A stretch of DNA of 64,000 nucleotides from Stappia stellulata DSM 5886 (GTDB lineage: Bacteria; Pseudomonadota; Alphaproteobacteria; Rhizobiales; Stappiaceae), in assembly GCF_000423705.1 (NCBI RefSeq), contig NZ_KE384082.1:742843-806842 (forward strand), given 5' to 3'. Below are positions 52,205 through 60,782 of this stretch, piece by piece. The notes beneath the pieces were generated by a model, which had not been told where the DNA came from, searched no databases, and saw only the letters and a program-made list of their open reading frames with translations. Both the position numbers and the translations under genes were made by a program. Positions within the stretch are counted from its first letter, which is position 1. Every line of letters begins with the position of its first letter.

Positions 52205-53443
52205 TTACGCGCCCGCTATTGCTGGGCGCGGCTCCGCGTCGGTGTCGCCGAAACCCGCGACGATTTCCGCGATGAGGCCAATGGTCTTTTCCATTTCGGC
52301 CCGGGTGTGTTCGGCGGAAATGAAGAAGCGGATACGGGGCAAGTCCTTGGGAACGCCGACCTGAACGATCGGAGGGGCATAAATCCCGGCGTCCAGAAGG
52401 GTTTGCGAGACGATCATCGTCTGCTCGGGCGTGGCAAAGAGAATCGGTACGACGCCACAGCCGATCGCATCTCCGGTGTTCAGCCCGCAGTCGCGCGCGT
52501 GGTCACGGAAGAACACCGAATTTTCGTGAAGCCGCTCCACCCGCTCCGGATGGGCCTTGAGATGCGTCAGCGCGCCCTGGGCCGCGCCAAGCGTCGCCGG
52601 CGAGAGACCGACACTGTAGACAAACCCCGGAAGACAGAAGCGAAGCCAGTCGATAACGCTCTTTTCCGCACAGACGAAACCTCCCGACGACACGAAGGAC
52701 TTCGACAGCGTTCCGACGCCGAGTTCTATGCACCGGGGGTCGATGTCGAAATGCTCGCACAATCCGCGGCCGGTCTTGCCCAGCACGCCATAGGAGTGGG
52801 CTTCGTCGACCAGAAGCCAGGCGTCGTGCCTTTCCTTCATCTCGACCAGCCGGGGCAGGTCGGGGATGTCCCCGTCCATCGAGTAAAGCCCTTCGACGAC
52901 GACGAGCACGTTGCGGTAGTCGCCGCGACATTCCGCGAGCTGGCTTTCGAGGTCGTCCAGATTGTTGTGATCGAAGGTACGATATTCGTAGCGGCCGTTT
53001 TTCGCGCCGACGAAAATCGAGTTGTGGGCGAGCTCGTCGATGAGCACCAGGTCACGCGGTCCCATCAGGAAATTGATGAGCGAGACATTGACCAGATAAC
53101 CGCTGACCAGCGTCATGACATCGCCGACGCCCAGAAACTCCGCCAGTTCCGATTCAAAGGCGCGATGTCCGCTGCGCTCGCCGCCAACGAGCCGCGAGGC
53201 GCCGACGCCGCTTCCGAGCCGGTGCAACTCGGCGCTCGATGTCTCGACGACATCGGGGTGCTGACTCAGACCGAGGTAGTCGTAATGCGCGAAGCTGATG
53301 AAGGGGATGCCGTTGCGTTCGCAGATTTCCCGCTGCCGGTCGACGGGCAGGAAATATGGATTGTGGCGCTCGATGATCGCCTTTCCGGCCAAGCGGAAAC
53401 GGCGCTCGGCAACCACGGAAAAGCTTGGCCGATCAGGCTTCAT
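52205..53443 (-). CDS. spt: Serine palmitoyltransferase (alpha-oxoamine synthase family)
   Basis: This 412-residue PLP enzyme condenses L-serine with an acyl thioester to give 3-ketosphinganine, the first step of sphingolipid synthesis. Visible are DEAHSYGVLG (213-222), the PLP-binding Lys248 in GTLSKSF, FAHYDYLGLS near the N-terminus and GSGVGASRLVGGE. Relatives making 5-aminolevulinate or 8-amino-7-oxononanoate share the fold. The KDSR-like gene nearby supports the sphingolipid assignment. No membrane helix is seen, as in other bacterial enzymes. A 574-bp gap lies upstream, so its promoter is probably there. Confidence 0.9.
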   Translation of the reverse strand: MKPDRPSFSVVAERRFRLAGKAIIERHNPYFLPVDRQREICERNGIPFISFAHYDYLGLSQHPDVVETSSAELHRLGSGVGASRLVGGERSGHRAFESELAEFLGVGDVMTLVSGYLVNVSLINFLMGPRDLVLIDELAHNSIFVGAKNGRYEYRTFDHNNLDDLESQLAECRGDYRNVLVVVEGLYSMDGDIPDLPRLVEMKERHDAWLLVDEAHSYGVLGKTGRGLCEHFDIDPRCIELGVGTLSKSFVSSGGFVCAEKSVIDWLRFCLPGFVYSVGLSPATLGAAQGALTHLKAHPERVERLHENSVFFRDHARDCGLNTGDAIGCGVVPILFATPEQTMIVSQTLLDAGIYAPPIVQVGVPKDLPRIRFFISAEHTRAEMEKTIGLIAEIVAGFGDTDAEPRPAIAGA

Positions 53444-54017
53444 TCTCGTCTACCCCCAACACCCGATCAACTGCCGAAAAAAGCCGGGCCTTGTCAAATT
53501 TCTGTCCCGCAAATCACCGCAGCGGGATGCGCAATCCTGTCGGCCGAAACCGCCCGATGGCATGACGGTCCCGCTCAGCAAACGCTTGTTCGGCACCTGC
53601 CGGAACGCCAGGGTTCGAATTTGAGGCCGACCGCCGAGCCTTCTTGTTGGTCTTGATAATGCGGATTTCGCTAAATAACCGAAAGGACCCGATGTGTCGA
53701 GTAAGCCGACCAAGGGTCGGTGGCACACCGCGCCTTGCCGGCGGTCGCCCTCCCCCGTGCACGTCTGCGCTCTTCCGTTCCGCACAACGAGACGGTCCGG
53801 CACATATGCCACGCGCCGCAAGGCACCGGAGGAGTGTCCCGCGTCTTAACCTGCGGGACATAGGGAGTAATCACGAGGGTTTTCCTTGGTCGACGGCCTC
53901 CGAACGCCGGTCGGCTCGCTGCCGCAACGGCATTCCTGCCCGAAAGGCGACGCATGTCACGTGAGCACATGCCCGCTCCGGCTGCACGGCAGCGGAATGA
54001 CGCTGCGCACACAAAGG
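53444..54017. other. Intergenic region between sphingolipid and phosphonate genes
   Basis: This 574-bp stretch separates the serine palmitoyltransferase gene from the phosphonate operon. It should carry the promoter of the leftward sphingolipid genes. It contains two inverted repeats: CCGACC-AAG-GGTCGG near 53708, and a stronger one described separately. Open frames here lack ribosome sites and protein-like composition. No acyl carrier protein gene was found. Confidence 0.55.
53836..53859. promoter_or_regulatory. Inverted repeat upstream of the sphingolipid genes
   Basis: A perfect 7-bp stem GTCCCGC / GCGGGAC is separated by ten bases. There is no following T-tract on either strand, so it is more likely an operator or mRNA structure than a terminator. 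It lies about 390 bp upstream of the serine palmitoyltransferase start and about 160 bp beyond the end of the phosphonate operon. Confidence 0.35.
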
Positions 54018-55178
54018 TCAAGAGATCACTTTCTGTTTCATCTCTGACACAACCGCCTTCGTCGCCGTCAGGAACGCCTCGATGGTGAGGGAATCGATTG
54101 CGCCGATCACCCCCACCCGGAAGGTGCCGCGCCCGGTCATCTTTCCGGCATAGATCGCAAAACCGCGTGCCCGAAGCGCCTCATAAAACGTCTCGAAGGA
54201 AAACCAGTCGTCCGCCGGCTCGACGAAGGAGGCTATCACGGGCGCTTGTCGCGCCGGATCGAGGGCCGGCTGGAACCCGAGACGGTCCATGCCCGAAAGA
54301 AGGGTGGCGAGGTTCTGCGAATAGCGCTCGAGCCGCGCGGGCGGGCCGCCCTCCTCCTCCAGTTCGGCAAGCGCCGCATCCAGCGCCGCAATCACATGCG
54401 TCGGCGGGGTAAACCGCCACTGCCCGCCATTGGCAAGCGCTGCCGCCTGGGCCTGGAGATCGAGAACGACGGACGGCGCGCGTCCCCGCGCAGCCTCAAG
54501 CAGCTCCTTGCGGCACACCACGAAGCCAAGTCCCGGAACGCCCTGCAGGCACTTGTTGGACGATGCGGCCATCGCAGCAAGCTCCAGGCCGCTCATGTCG
54601 ACGGACAGGGCGCCGAAACCGCTCATGCTGTCGACCAGAAGCCAGCGCCCTTCGGCGCGCACACAGCTTGCGATGTCCTCCAGGGGGTTGAGCAAGCCCG
54701 AGGTCGTCTCGCAATGGACCATCGCAACGAAAGCAATGGCCGGATCGAGCCGCAGCCGCCGCGAGACTTCGGCAGGGTCATGCACCTCGGTTTCCGCGAC
54801 CTCGTAGATCTCCACCGCGCGACCGCTCTTGCGACAGATATCGGCCATGCGATGACCATAGGCACCGTTGACCAGAAGCAGAACCCGCTCTCCCGCCCCG
54901 ACGAACGTCGTCAGCATGGCCTCGACGGCAAAGGTGCCGCTGCCCTGCAGGGGCACGCAGACATGATCCTCTGCCGTTCCGCCCGACAGTGCGCGAATGC
55001 GGTCGAACACGCCTTGCGACAGGGCGACGAAGGCAGGATCCCGCGATCCCCAGTCGCGGAGCATGGCTTCTTTCACACGGGCGCTGGTTGTCAGCGGTCC
55101 GGGCGTCAGGAGCACCGGCGTCTCCTTGCCCTCAATCGAACGGGTGGCGGGGGTCTTCGCTTGTGGCGCACTGCTCAT
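54018..55178 (-). CDS. phnW: 2-aminoethylphosphonate-pyruvate transaminase
   Basis: This 386-residue PLP enzyme interconverts phosphonoacetaldehyde plus alanine and 2-aminoethylphosphonate plus pyruvate. Markers are LLTPGPLTTSARVKEAML, VPLQGSGTFAVEAML, the PLP Lys209 in SSNKCLQGVPG and GRWLLVDSMSGFGALSVD. In phosphonate breakdown it runs one way. Here, encoded with PEP mutase and phosphonopyruvate decarboxylase, it should form aminoethylphosphonate. Its start overlaps the decarboxylase stop by four bases (ATGA). Confidence 0.92.
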   Translation of the reverse strand: MSSAPQAKTPATRSIEGKETPVLLTPGPLTTSARVKEAMLRDWGSRDPAFVALSQGVFDRIRALSGGTAEDHVCVPLQGSGTFAVEAMLTTFVGAGERVLLLVNGAYGHRMADICRKSGRAVEIYEVAETEVHDPAEVSRRLRLDPAIAFVAMVHCETTSGLLNPLEDIASCVRAEGRWLLVDSMSGFGALSVDMSGLELAAMAASSNKCLQGVPGLGFVVCRKELLEAARGRAPSVVLDLQAQAAALANGGQWRFTPPTHVIAALDAALAELEEEGGPPARLERYSQNLATLLSGMDRLGFQPALDPARQAPVIASFVEPADDWFSFETFYEALRARGFAIYAGKMTGRGTFRVGVIGAIDSLTIEAFLTATKAVVSEMKQKVIS

Positions 55179-56320
55179 GATCCCAGCTCCGCAAGATAGG
55201 CCCGAAAGCGGCGCGCCACATCGCGCGGCGCGACCGTCGGCCGGCCAAGTCCGTCCACCGGATCCGTCGAGACCCTGACATGAAGCAACCGGGGACCCGG
55301 CATCGCAAGGGCGGCCTGAAACGCCGCGACCGCGCCGTCGAGACCCGCGGCCCGTGCCGCGAAGCGATAACCGCAGGAAGCCGCGACCTGCGCGAAATCG
55401 ACGTTCGGCGAGACCGTCGCCTGCCCGCCGGTCGACAGGTGACAGCCGTTGTCCAGGACAATATGGGTCAGGTTTTCCGGCGCCTGCGCGCCGATGGTGG
55501 CCATGTTGCCGAGTTTCATGAGAGCCGCGCCGTCGCCATCCAAAACGACGATCTCGCGGCTTGAATTCAAGGCAGTGCCCAGACCGATCGCGCTGGCGCC
55601 GCCCATCGAACCGACGCAATAAAGATTGCGCGCCTCATCGCCGAGCGTAAAGAGCTCACGGCCCGTGTGCCCGGTGGTGGCGATCACGCCCGCGCCCGCC
55701 GGAAGGCACGGCAACAGTGCCTCGAGCGTGTCGATCCGCCGCCTTGCGGCCGCTGCCGCATCGAAATCGGCAACCTGCGACGGCGCGCGCTTCTGAAGGT
55801 CCGTTTCATCGAGCGGCCCCGCAGCCACCGCGCCCTTGGGCTGAACCAGCGCCACAGGCAGACCGGTTTCCCGCATCAGGCGCGCGGCCCGCGCAAGGCT
55901 GCTCTCCACATCGGCCTCGTTTTCCGGAAAATCGACCCGCCGCGCGCCGATCAGGTCGAGCAGCGGTTGGGTGATCCGCCCCATCAATTCATGCTGCGGC
56001 TCGTCCGTCAGCCCCGGCGCGCCGCGCCAGGTCACGATCATCAGCGTCGGGATGGCGAAGGGATGATTGAGCGAGGTGATCGGATTGACCGCGTTGCCAA
56101 GGCCCGAATTCTGGCACATGACCGCGGTCTCGCGCCCGGCAAGCCATGCACCGGCGGCAATCGCGACGGCCTCGCCCTCGCTGGTCGCACCGACATAGCG
56201 GGTCTGCGCATCCGAGATCGCCGCATTCATCAAGGGCGTCAGGAAACTGCAGGGAACCCCCGTGAAAAAATCGATGCCCTGCCGCTTGGCGGCATCGAGA
56301 AACTGTCCGGCTTCGATCAT
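55175..56320 (-). CDS. ppd: Phosphonopyruvate decarboxylase
   Basis: This 381-residue thiamine-diphosphate enzyme decarboxylates phosphonopyruvate to phosphonoacetaldehyde, pulling the unfavourable PEP mutase reaction forward. The ThDP fold is shown by the catalytic Glu region GATSEGEAVAIAAGAWLAG, the active-site PCSFLTPLMNAAI and the diphosphate/metal motif LDGDGAALMKLGNMATIG. It lies seven bases after the PEP mutase gene and overlaps phnW by four bases. Confidence 0.93.
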   Translation of the reverse strand: MIEAGQFLDAAKRQGIDFFTGVPCSFLTPLMNAAISDAQTRYVGATSEGEAVAIAAGAWLAGRETAVMCQNSGLGNAVNPITSLNHPFAIPTLMIVTWRGAPGLTDEPQHELMGRITQPLLDLIGARRVDFPENEADVESSLARAARLMRETGLPVALVQPKGAVAAGPLDETDLQKRAPSQVADFDAAAAARRRIDTLEALLPCLPAGAGVIATTGHTGRELFTLGDEARNLYCVGSMGGASAIGLGTALNSSREIVVLDGDGAALMKLGNMATIGAQAPENLTHIVLDNGCHLSTGGQATVSPNVDFAQVAASCGYRFAARAAGLDGAVAAFQAALAMPGPRLLHVRVSTDPVDGLGRPTVAPRDVARRFRAYLAELGS

Positions 56321-56327
56321 CTTGCCA

Positions 56328-57971
56328 TCACACCGCGTCCCGAGCCTGGGCCAGGTCCATGAGGTCGTTCACATTGCCCCAGTAACCGCGCACGTACACG
56401 ACCCCGATCCGCTCGCCCTCGCCGGCCAACCGGGTCAGGACCGCACCGAGATCGGCGGTATCGAGGGTCCCCTCTCCCTCCATCGCAGCCAGTGTCTCGC
56501 GGATCCTGCTTACCCCATCGGCATTGGCGCGCATCAATCCGATGAACGCGCCGTTGGCTTCGGCTCCGTCGGCAACGAACCGCGTCAGGGAAACCGCTTC
56601 GCCGGTCGCCTCGAGATCGGCATCATGGGGCTGCGAACAGGCGACCGCATCCCGAAGAGGCTGACCGTCGGCCCGCGTTTCCGCCCTGGGATCGACGAGA
56701 ACGACGATATCGGCCTGCGCCTCCTCCAGAAGCGACAGGAAAAACGGCCGGTACAGGATATCGCCGTAGGAAACGATCGTGTCGCCTTCGCCCTGTGTCA
56801 GCGCAAGCGCCAGCGACCGGGCCTCGCCGGTGCTGTCATGGGCCGGGTTTTCCACCTTGCGAATGCCCGGCACGGCCACCGCATCCTCCCGGTAGCCCAC
56901 TACGACGGAAATGTCGGAGACGCCGTGCCGGCCCAGTGCCTCGACCTGGCGGCCGAGAAGCGACTGTCCGCGAACGGGCACCATGCACTTGGGACGCTCC
57001 GCTGTCAGATCGCCCAGCCCCTTGCCCCGTGTCGCCGCAAGAATGACGGCACGCGCGGGATCGCGTGTCGACAGATACCGCTTTTCCGCCTGTTCCAGCT
57101 CCTGCGCGCCGGCGAGCGCAAAGACATCGCCGAGCGGAGCGACCGTATCCTCGACCTCCAGCAGCGTTTCCTGCGCCTTCAGCCTGGCGCAAGTGTCGCG
57201 CATCGCCTGGATCGAGCTTCTGAGATTGTGATTGGCCCAGATCACCATCGCCGCATTGGCGTCGCGGAACCGGTCGGTCGGCGTGCGGTAGTATTTGGTC
57301 GGAATGAGCACCACCGGCGCGCGGTTCTCCCATTGCCGGCAGAAATCGAAGATCTCGTCTGCGGTGCTCTTCTTTGAGTGGATGACGATCGCATCCGCGC
57401 CCGCATCCACATAGGCATGGGCCCGGGTCAGCGCCTCATCCACGCCCCGGCCCGCGATCAGCGCCTCGACCCGTGCAACCACGGAAAAATCCGGGTGGGT
57501 CTGCGTGTCCTTGCCGGCCTTGATCTTTCCGCAGAACTCGTCGACGTCGGCCAGCGGCTGGTTCTCGCCCAGGAAGGAATTCGTCTTGGGAAAGATCTTG
57601 TCCTCGATGCACACGCCGGCGATGCCGCGCTCGCAGAGCTTTTGCACGAAACGCCGGAAATTGTTGAAATTTCCGTAGCCGGTATCGCCGTCGACCAGGA
57701 TCGGCAGGGACGAAGCGTCGGACATGTACTCCAGCATGTCGAGAACCTGGGTCCACGACAGTTCGTTGTTGTCCCTGACGCCCAGCGTCGCCGACATCGA
57801 CAGTCCGGATGCCCAGATCCCCTCGAACCCCGCCTCCTCGACGATGCGCGCCGAAAGCCCGTTGTGCGCTTCCATCAGGAAGGCGAGGTCGGGGCGGGTC
57901 AGCATCTGCCGCAGGCGGGTGAACTTCGACGCCTGGGCCGGCTGTCGGTCGGGGGAACCATCGAAATGCAA
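56328..57971 (-). CDS. pepM: PEP mutase fused to a cytidylyltransferase (PepM-PntC type)
   Basis: This 547-residue bifunctional protein has an N-terminal PEP mutase domain (about 20-300). It carries the diagnostic E-D-K-x5-N-S motif ([10 protein letters not shown], residues 123-132) and metal-binding [12 protein letters not shown]-terminal nucleotidyltransferase (about 308-547) follows, starting [18 protein letters not shown] with [11 protein letters not shown] mutase forms phosphonopyruvate, committing to phosphonate synthesis. The fused domain probably activates aminoethylphosphonate with CTP to CMP-AEP for transfer onto a lipid or glycan, as shown for PntC enzymes. The TTG start follows AAAGGGCAG; the next in-frame ATG is at 57905. 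Confidence 0.92.
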   Translation of the reverse strand: MHFDGSPDRQPAQASKFTRLRQMLTRPDLAFLMEAHNGLSARIVEEAGFEGIWASGLSMSATLGVRDNNELSWTQVLDMLEYMSDASSLPILVDGDTGYGNFNNFRRFVQKLCERGIAGVCIEDKIFPKTNSFLGENQPLADVDEFCGKIKAGKDTQTHPDFSVVARVEALIAGRGVDEALTRAHAYVDAGADAIVIHSKKSTADEIFDFCRQWENRAPVVLIPTKYYRTPTDRFRDANAAMVIWANHNLRSSIQAMRDTCARLKAQETLLEVEDTVAPLGDVFALAGAQELEQAEKRYLSTRDPARAVILAATRGKGLGDLTAERPKCMVPVRGQSLLGRQVEALGRHGVSDISVVVGYREDAVAVPGIRKVENPAHDSTGEARSLALALTQGEGDTIVSYGDILYRPFFLSLLEEAQADIVVLVDPRAETRADGQPLRDAVACSQPHDADLEATGEAVSLTRFVADGAEANGAFIGLMRANADGVSRIRETLAAMEGEGTLDTADLGAVLTRLAGEGERIGVVYVRGYWGNVNDLMDLAQARDAV

Positions 57972-58060
57972 GAGACTGCCCTTTCTGGATTGGCACGGTC
58001 ATCGGCGAAAACGCGGGCCCGGTGAAAGGACCGCCGGTTCCGGCGCCAAGAGATGAAACG

Positions 58061-58867
58061 TCAGACGCGGAATGTATAGTCGCCGGAGGGGTCGCGCTCC
58101 ACATCGGGCGGGTAGGCCGCGTGCTTGTCGGCGTAATAGGCTGCCAAGTGATCGCCTTCGGACGCGCGATTGTAGGTCGCGAAATAGAGCCGGCGCTGCT
58201 CGCGAGAGCGATTGACGCAAGAGCGGTGCGGACAATAGCTGTCGATGAGAACGACATCGCCCGGCTCGGTTTCCACCGGCACGAACGTCATGCTCTTCAT
58301 GTCATCGTCGCTCAGCGGCTCCCACGCGCGGAACATGCCATGTCGATGGTGGCCGGCTGCGAATTCGACGCACCCGTTTTCTTCCGTCGCGGCGTCGATC
58401 GACACCATGATCGACACGAACCGGCTGGCGTAGTTCCACCAGCCGGCCTGCTGGTCCTGATGCGGTGTGAAGCCGGCGCCCCCGGGGCGCTTGAAATTAA
58501 GCTTTTCCTTGAAGAGCACGGCGGGCTCCCCGAGCGCCACCGCCGCATACTCCCCCAGCGCGCGGCCGAGGGCTGAAAACACGGGAGAATGACGTTCGAG
58601 ATACTCCATCCGGCTGATGACCCGCCGCTCTTCGGGGTCGCAGACCGTCTCGCCGTAGACCCAGTGCTGGCCGGGCTGTTCCGGCATCGATTCCAGCCGT
58701 TGCACTTCCTGTTCGATCAACTGGAGCGCCGGCAGCGAAAGAACCTGTTTGAGAAGGAGAAAACCGTCCTCGCCATAGCGGCGGCCGTCATCGACGGTCA
58801 TGGCCCGAAGGGCGAATTCGGGCCCGGCTTGTGGAGCCGCCTTCGCATCAATGCCTGAGTGAGTCAT
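58061..58867 (-). CDS. Phytanoyl-CoA dioxygenase-family (PhyH) Fe(II)/2-oxoglutarate oxygenase
   Basis: This 268-residue oxygenase has the facial-triad His136-x-Asp138 (FTPHQDQQAGWW), the distal His214 in SYCPHRSC and a nearby Arg for 2-oxoglutarate. The start at 58867 follows AGGAGGCGTGAAC. It lies 89 bp upstream of pepM on the same strand. Related enzymes hydroxylate phosphonates or lipid chains; 1-hydroxy-2-aminoethylphosphonate is known from bacterial sphingophosphonolipids. It probably hydroxylates aminoethylphosphonate or the lipid made by this locus. The substrate is not shown by sequence. Confidence 0.83.
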   Translation of the reverse strand: MTHSGIDAKAAPQAGPEFALRAMTVDDGRRYGEDGFLLLKQVLSLPALQLIEQEVQRLESMPEQPGQHWVYGETVCDPEERRVISRMEYLERHSPVFSALGRALGEYAAVALGEPAVLFKEKLNFKRPGGAGFTPHQDQQAGWWNYASRFVSIMVSIDAATEENGCVEFAAGHHRHGMFRAWEPLSDDDMKSMTFVPVETEPGDVVLIDSYCPHRSCVNRSREQRRLYFATYNRASEGDHLAAYYADKHAAYPPDVERDPSGDYTFRV

Positions 58868-59118
58868 GTTCACGCCTCCTCCAGCCTTCAAACGGCAGTG
58901 CCGAATGCAACCACAAGCCCCTTCGCCACCGACGGAGCGCGCCCGTTTTCCAACCTAATCCGACTGAGCGCTATTCCTAGCGAACTCTCATGCCGAAGGG
59001 AAGAAAGCGAGACGATTGTTGCAAATCCGGCCATGCCGGGCCGTCGCGAACGCAAACCGGCAGGTCGCTCGCCCATCGCTGCCGACACATGCGGGGACGG
59101 GCGAGCGGACGATCTGCG

Positions 59119-60111
59119 TCAGGCGTTGACGTCGACGACGACGCGGCCGCGCACTTCGCCCTTGAGAATGGCGCGGCCCAGGTCCGGCAGGTCGGCAAGC
59201 GTCGCCGGCTGGATCATGTCGCCGAGCTTGTTCATCGGCAGATCCTGCGCAATGCGCGACCAGGCCCGCACCCGGTCCTCATAGGGGCGCATGACGGAAT
59301 CGATCCCGAGAAGATTGACCCCGCGCAACAGGAACGGAATGACGGTCGCGGGAAGACCCGCCCCGCCGGCGAGACCGACGGCGGCAACGCTTGCGCCGTA
59401 TTTCATCTGGCCAAGCACGCGCGCGAGCATTGCCCCGCCGACGGCATCGACACAGCCCGCCCAGGTTTCCGCTTCCAGCGGGCGCTTCACCGTCTCATTG
59501 AGATCGGCCCGGGCGACGATGCTCGTCGCACCGAGGCCCTTGAGGTAGTCGGCTGTTTCCGGACGTCCGGTAACAGCGGCGACCTCGTGGCCGAGCTTTG
59601 CCAGAATGGCGGTCGCCACCGAGCCGACACCGCCGGCAGCACCCGTGACGAGAACCGGGCCGCGGCCTGGCGTCAGGCCGTGATCCTCAAGCGCCATCAC
59701 CGCCAGCATCGCTGTAAAACCCGCCGTGCCCACGGCCATCGCATCGCGGGTCGACAGGCCCTCTGGCAGCGGCACGAGCCAGTCGGCCTTGACGCGGGCT
59801 TTCTGCGCATAACCGCCCCACCAGGCCTCGCCGACACGCCAGCCGGTCAAAACGACCTTGTCGCCCGGCTTGTAGCGCGCGTCGTCGGAGGCCTCGACCG
59901 TGCCGGCGAAATCGATCCCCGGCACATGCGGGTAGGTGCGCACCAGTCCGCCGCCGGACCCGAGGCACAGGCCGTCCTTGTAGTTCACGGTCGAGTAATC
60001 CACCGCGACCGTGACATCTCCCTCCGGCAGGCGACTTTCATCGATGGACTGAATGCCGGCGGACGTCGATCCGTCCTCGGCCTTTTCAACGATCACAGCG
60101 TTGAAGCTCAT
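59119..60111 (-). CDS. acuI: Acryloyl-CoA reductase-like MDR (AcuI/YhdH family)
   Basis: This 330-residue NADPH-dependent medium-chain reductase belongs to the AcuI/YhdH group: SVNYKDGLC-like STVNYKDGLCLGSGG, the nucleotide motif VTGAAGGVGSVATAILAKLG and PGIDFAGTV. AcuI reduces acryloyl-CoA to propionyl-CoA, a step in 3-hydroxypropionate and DMSP breakdown in marine alphaproteobacteria. No other DMSP gene is nearby. The start at 60111 follows AAGGACGAAGGC. Confidence 0.85.
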   Translation of the reverse strand: MSFNAVIVEKAEDGSTSAGIQSIDESRLPEGDVTVAVDYSTVNYKDGLCLGSGGGLVRTYPHVPGIDFAGTVEASDDARYKPGDKVVLTGWRVGEAWWGGYAQKARVKADWLVPLPEGLSTRDAMAVGTAGFTAMLAVMALEDHGLTPGRGPVLVTGAAGGVGSVATAILAKLGHEVAAVTGRPETADYLKGLGATSIVARADLNETVKRPLEAETWAGCVDAVGGAMLARVLGQMKYGASVAAVGLAGGAGLPATVIPFLLRGVNLLGIDSVMRPYEDRVRAWSRIAQDLPMNKLGDMIQPATLADLPDLGRAILKGEVRGRVVVDVNA

Positions 60112-60181
60112 GCCTTCGTCCTTCCCTGTCTGTTCGCGTTGGAGTGCGTGCCGGCGCTCAGCCTTGCCCGCCCCACTCGAT

Positions 60182-60760
60182 TTAGCAAATCTCGGCACTG
60201 CGACCGTCGAAGTCCCAGACCCGACCGTGTGCCCTGACCCGTCCCTTGCTGGGAGTTGCAATGGTGATGTCGAGCCCCATCCAGTAGCCGGTGTTGGTGA
60301 CCATCACGTCCGGGTCAGGGTCGGGGCCGGCAATCGGCGTCACTTCGCCCTGGATCGCCTTTCCGACCGTCAACCGACGGGTCTTGCCCTCGGTCTGGAA
60401 GTCCACGGGCGCGCGCTCCGCGCCCAAGAACTCCGAGACCAGCATCTTGAACAGCCCGGTGGTTCCCCGCGCCCGGCCCGAGAAGATCTCGATCAGTGCG
60501 TCATAGGCGGCCTCCGAGGCCCGTTCGTCGATATAGGCGGCGCATTTCCAGTTGCCGCGCGCCATGTTGCCTGGAATGTCAAGCAACAGGCCAACGTTCA
60601 GCCCCGAGAGATCCTCGCCTTCATGGTGACCGCTGTCGATGCGAACGCCCGCCCAGGCCTGGCAATAGCCTTCCGTTGGCGGATGCTTGCCGAGCGATAC
60701 GACGCACGGACAAAACACCGTGCAGTTGCAGTTGAGGATCAGCTCCCCTTGATGGCCCAA
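60182..60760 (-). CDS. DUF1326 protein with an apparent 5' frameshift
   Basis: This frame encodes about 192 residues with the DUF1326 pattern: a Cys-rich start (ELILNCNCTVFCPCVV) and MARGNWKCAAYIDERAS-type segments. Family members usually begin M-A-D-W-x-x-x-G directly before it. Exactly that start (MADWAIKG, ATG at 60768, good GGGGGA ribosome site) exists in another frame and hits a stop after nine codons. Adding one base in the C4/G4 run at 60745-60748 would join them. Either the gene is frameshifted (real or a sequencing error), or the TTG at 60760 is used. It pairs with the DUF2182 gene just upstream; the two families commonly co-occur. Confidence 0.72.
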   Translation of the reverse strand: MGHQGELILNCNCTVFCPCVVSLGKHPPTEGYCQAWAGVRIDSGHHEGEDLSGLNVGLLLDIPGNMARGNWKCAAYIDERASEAAYDALIEIFSGRARGTTGLFKMLVSEFLGAERAPVDFQTEGKTRRLTVGKAIQGEVTPIAGPDPDPDVMVTNTGYWMGLDITIATPSKGRVRAHGRVWDFDGRSAEIC

Positions 60761-60782
60761 TCCGCCATTTTCAGTCCCCCGA

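Noticed and set aside
53450-53821. Minus-strand open frame in the gap upstream of serine palmitoyltransferase, considered as an acyl carrier protein
   Set aside because: No DSL phosphopantetheine motif and an Arg/Gly-rich composition unlike an ACP.
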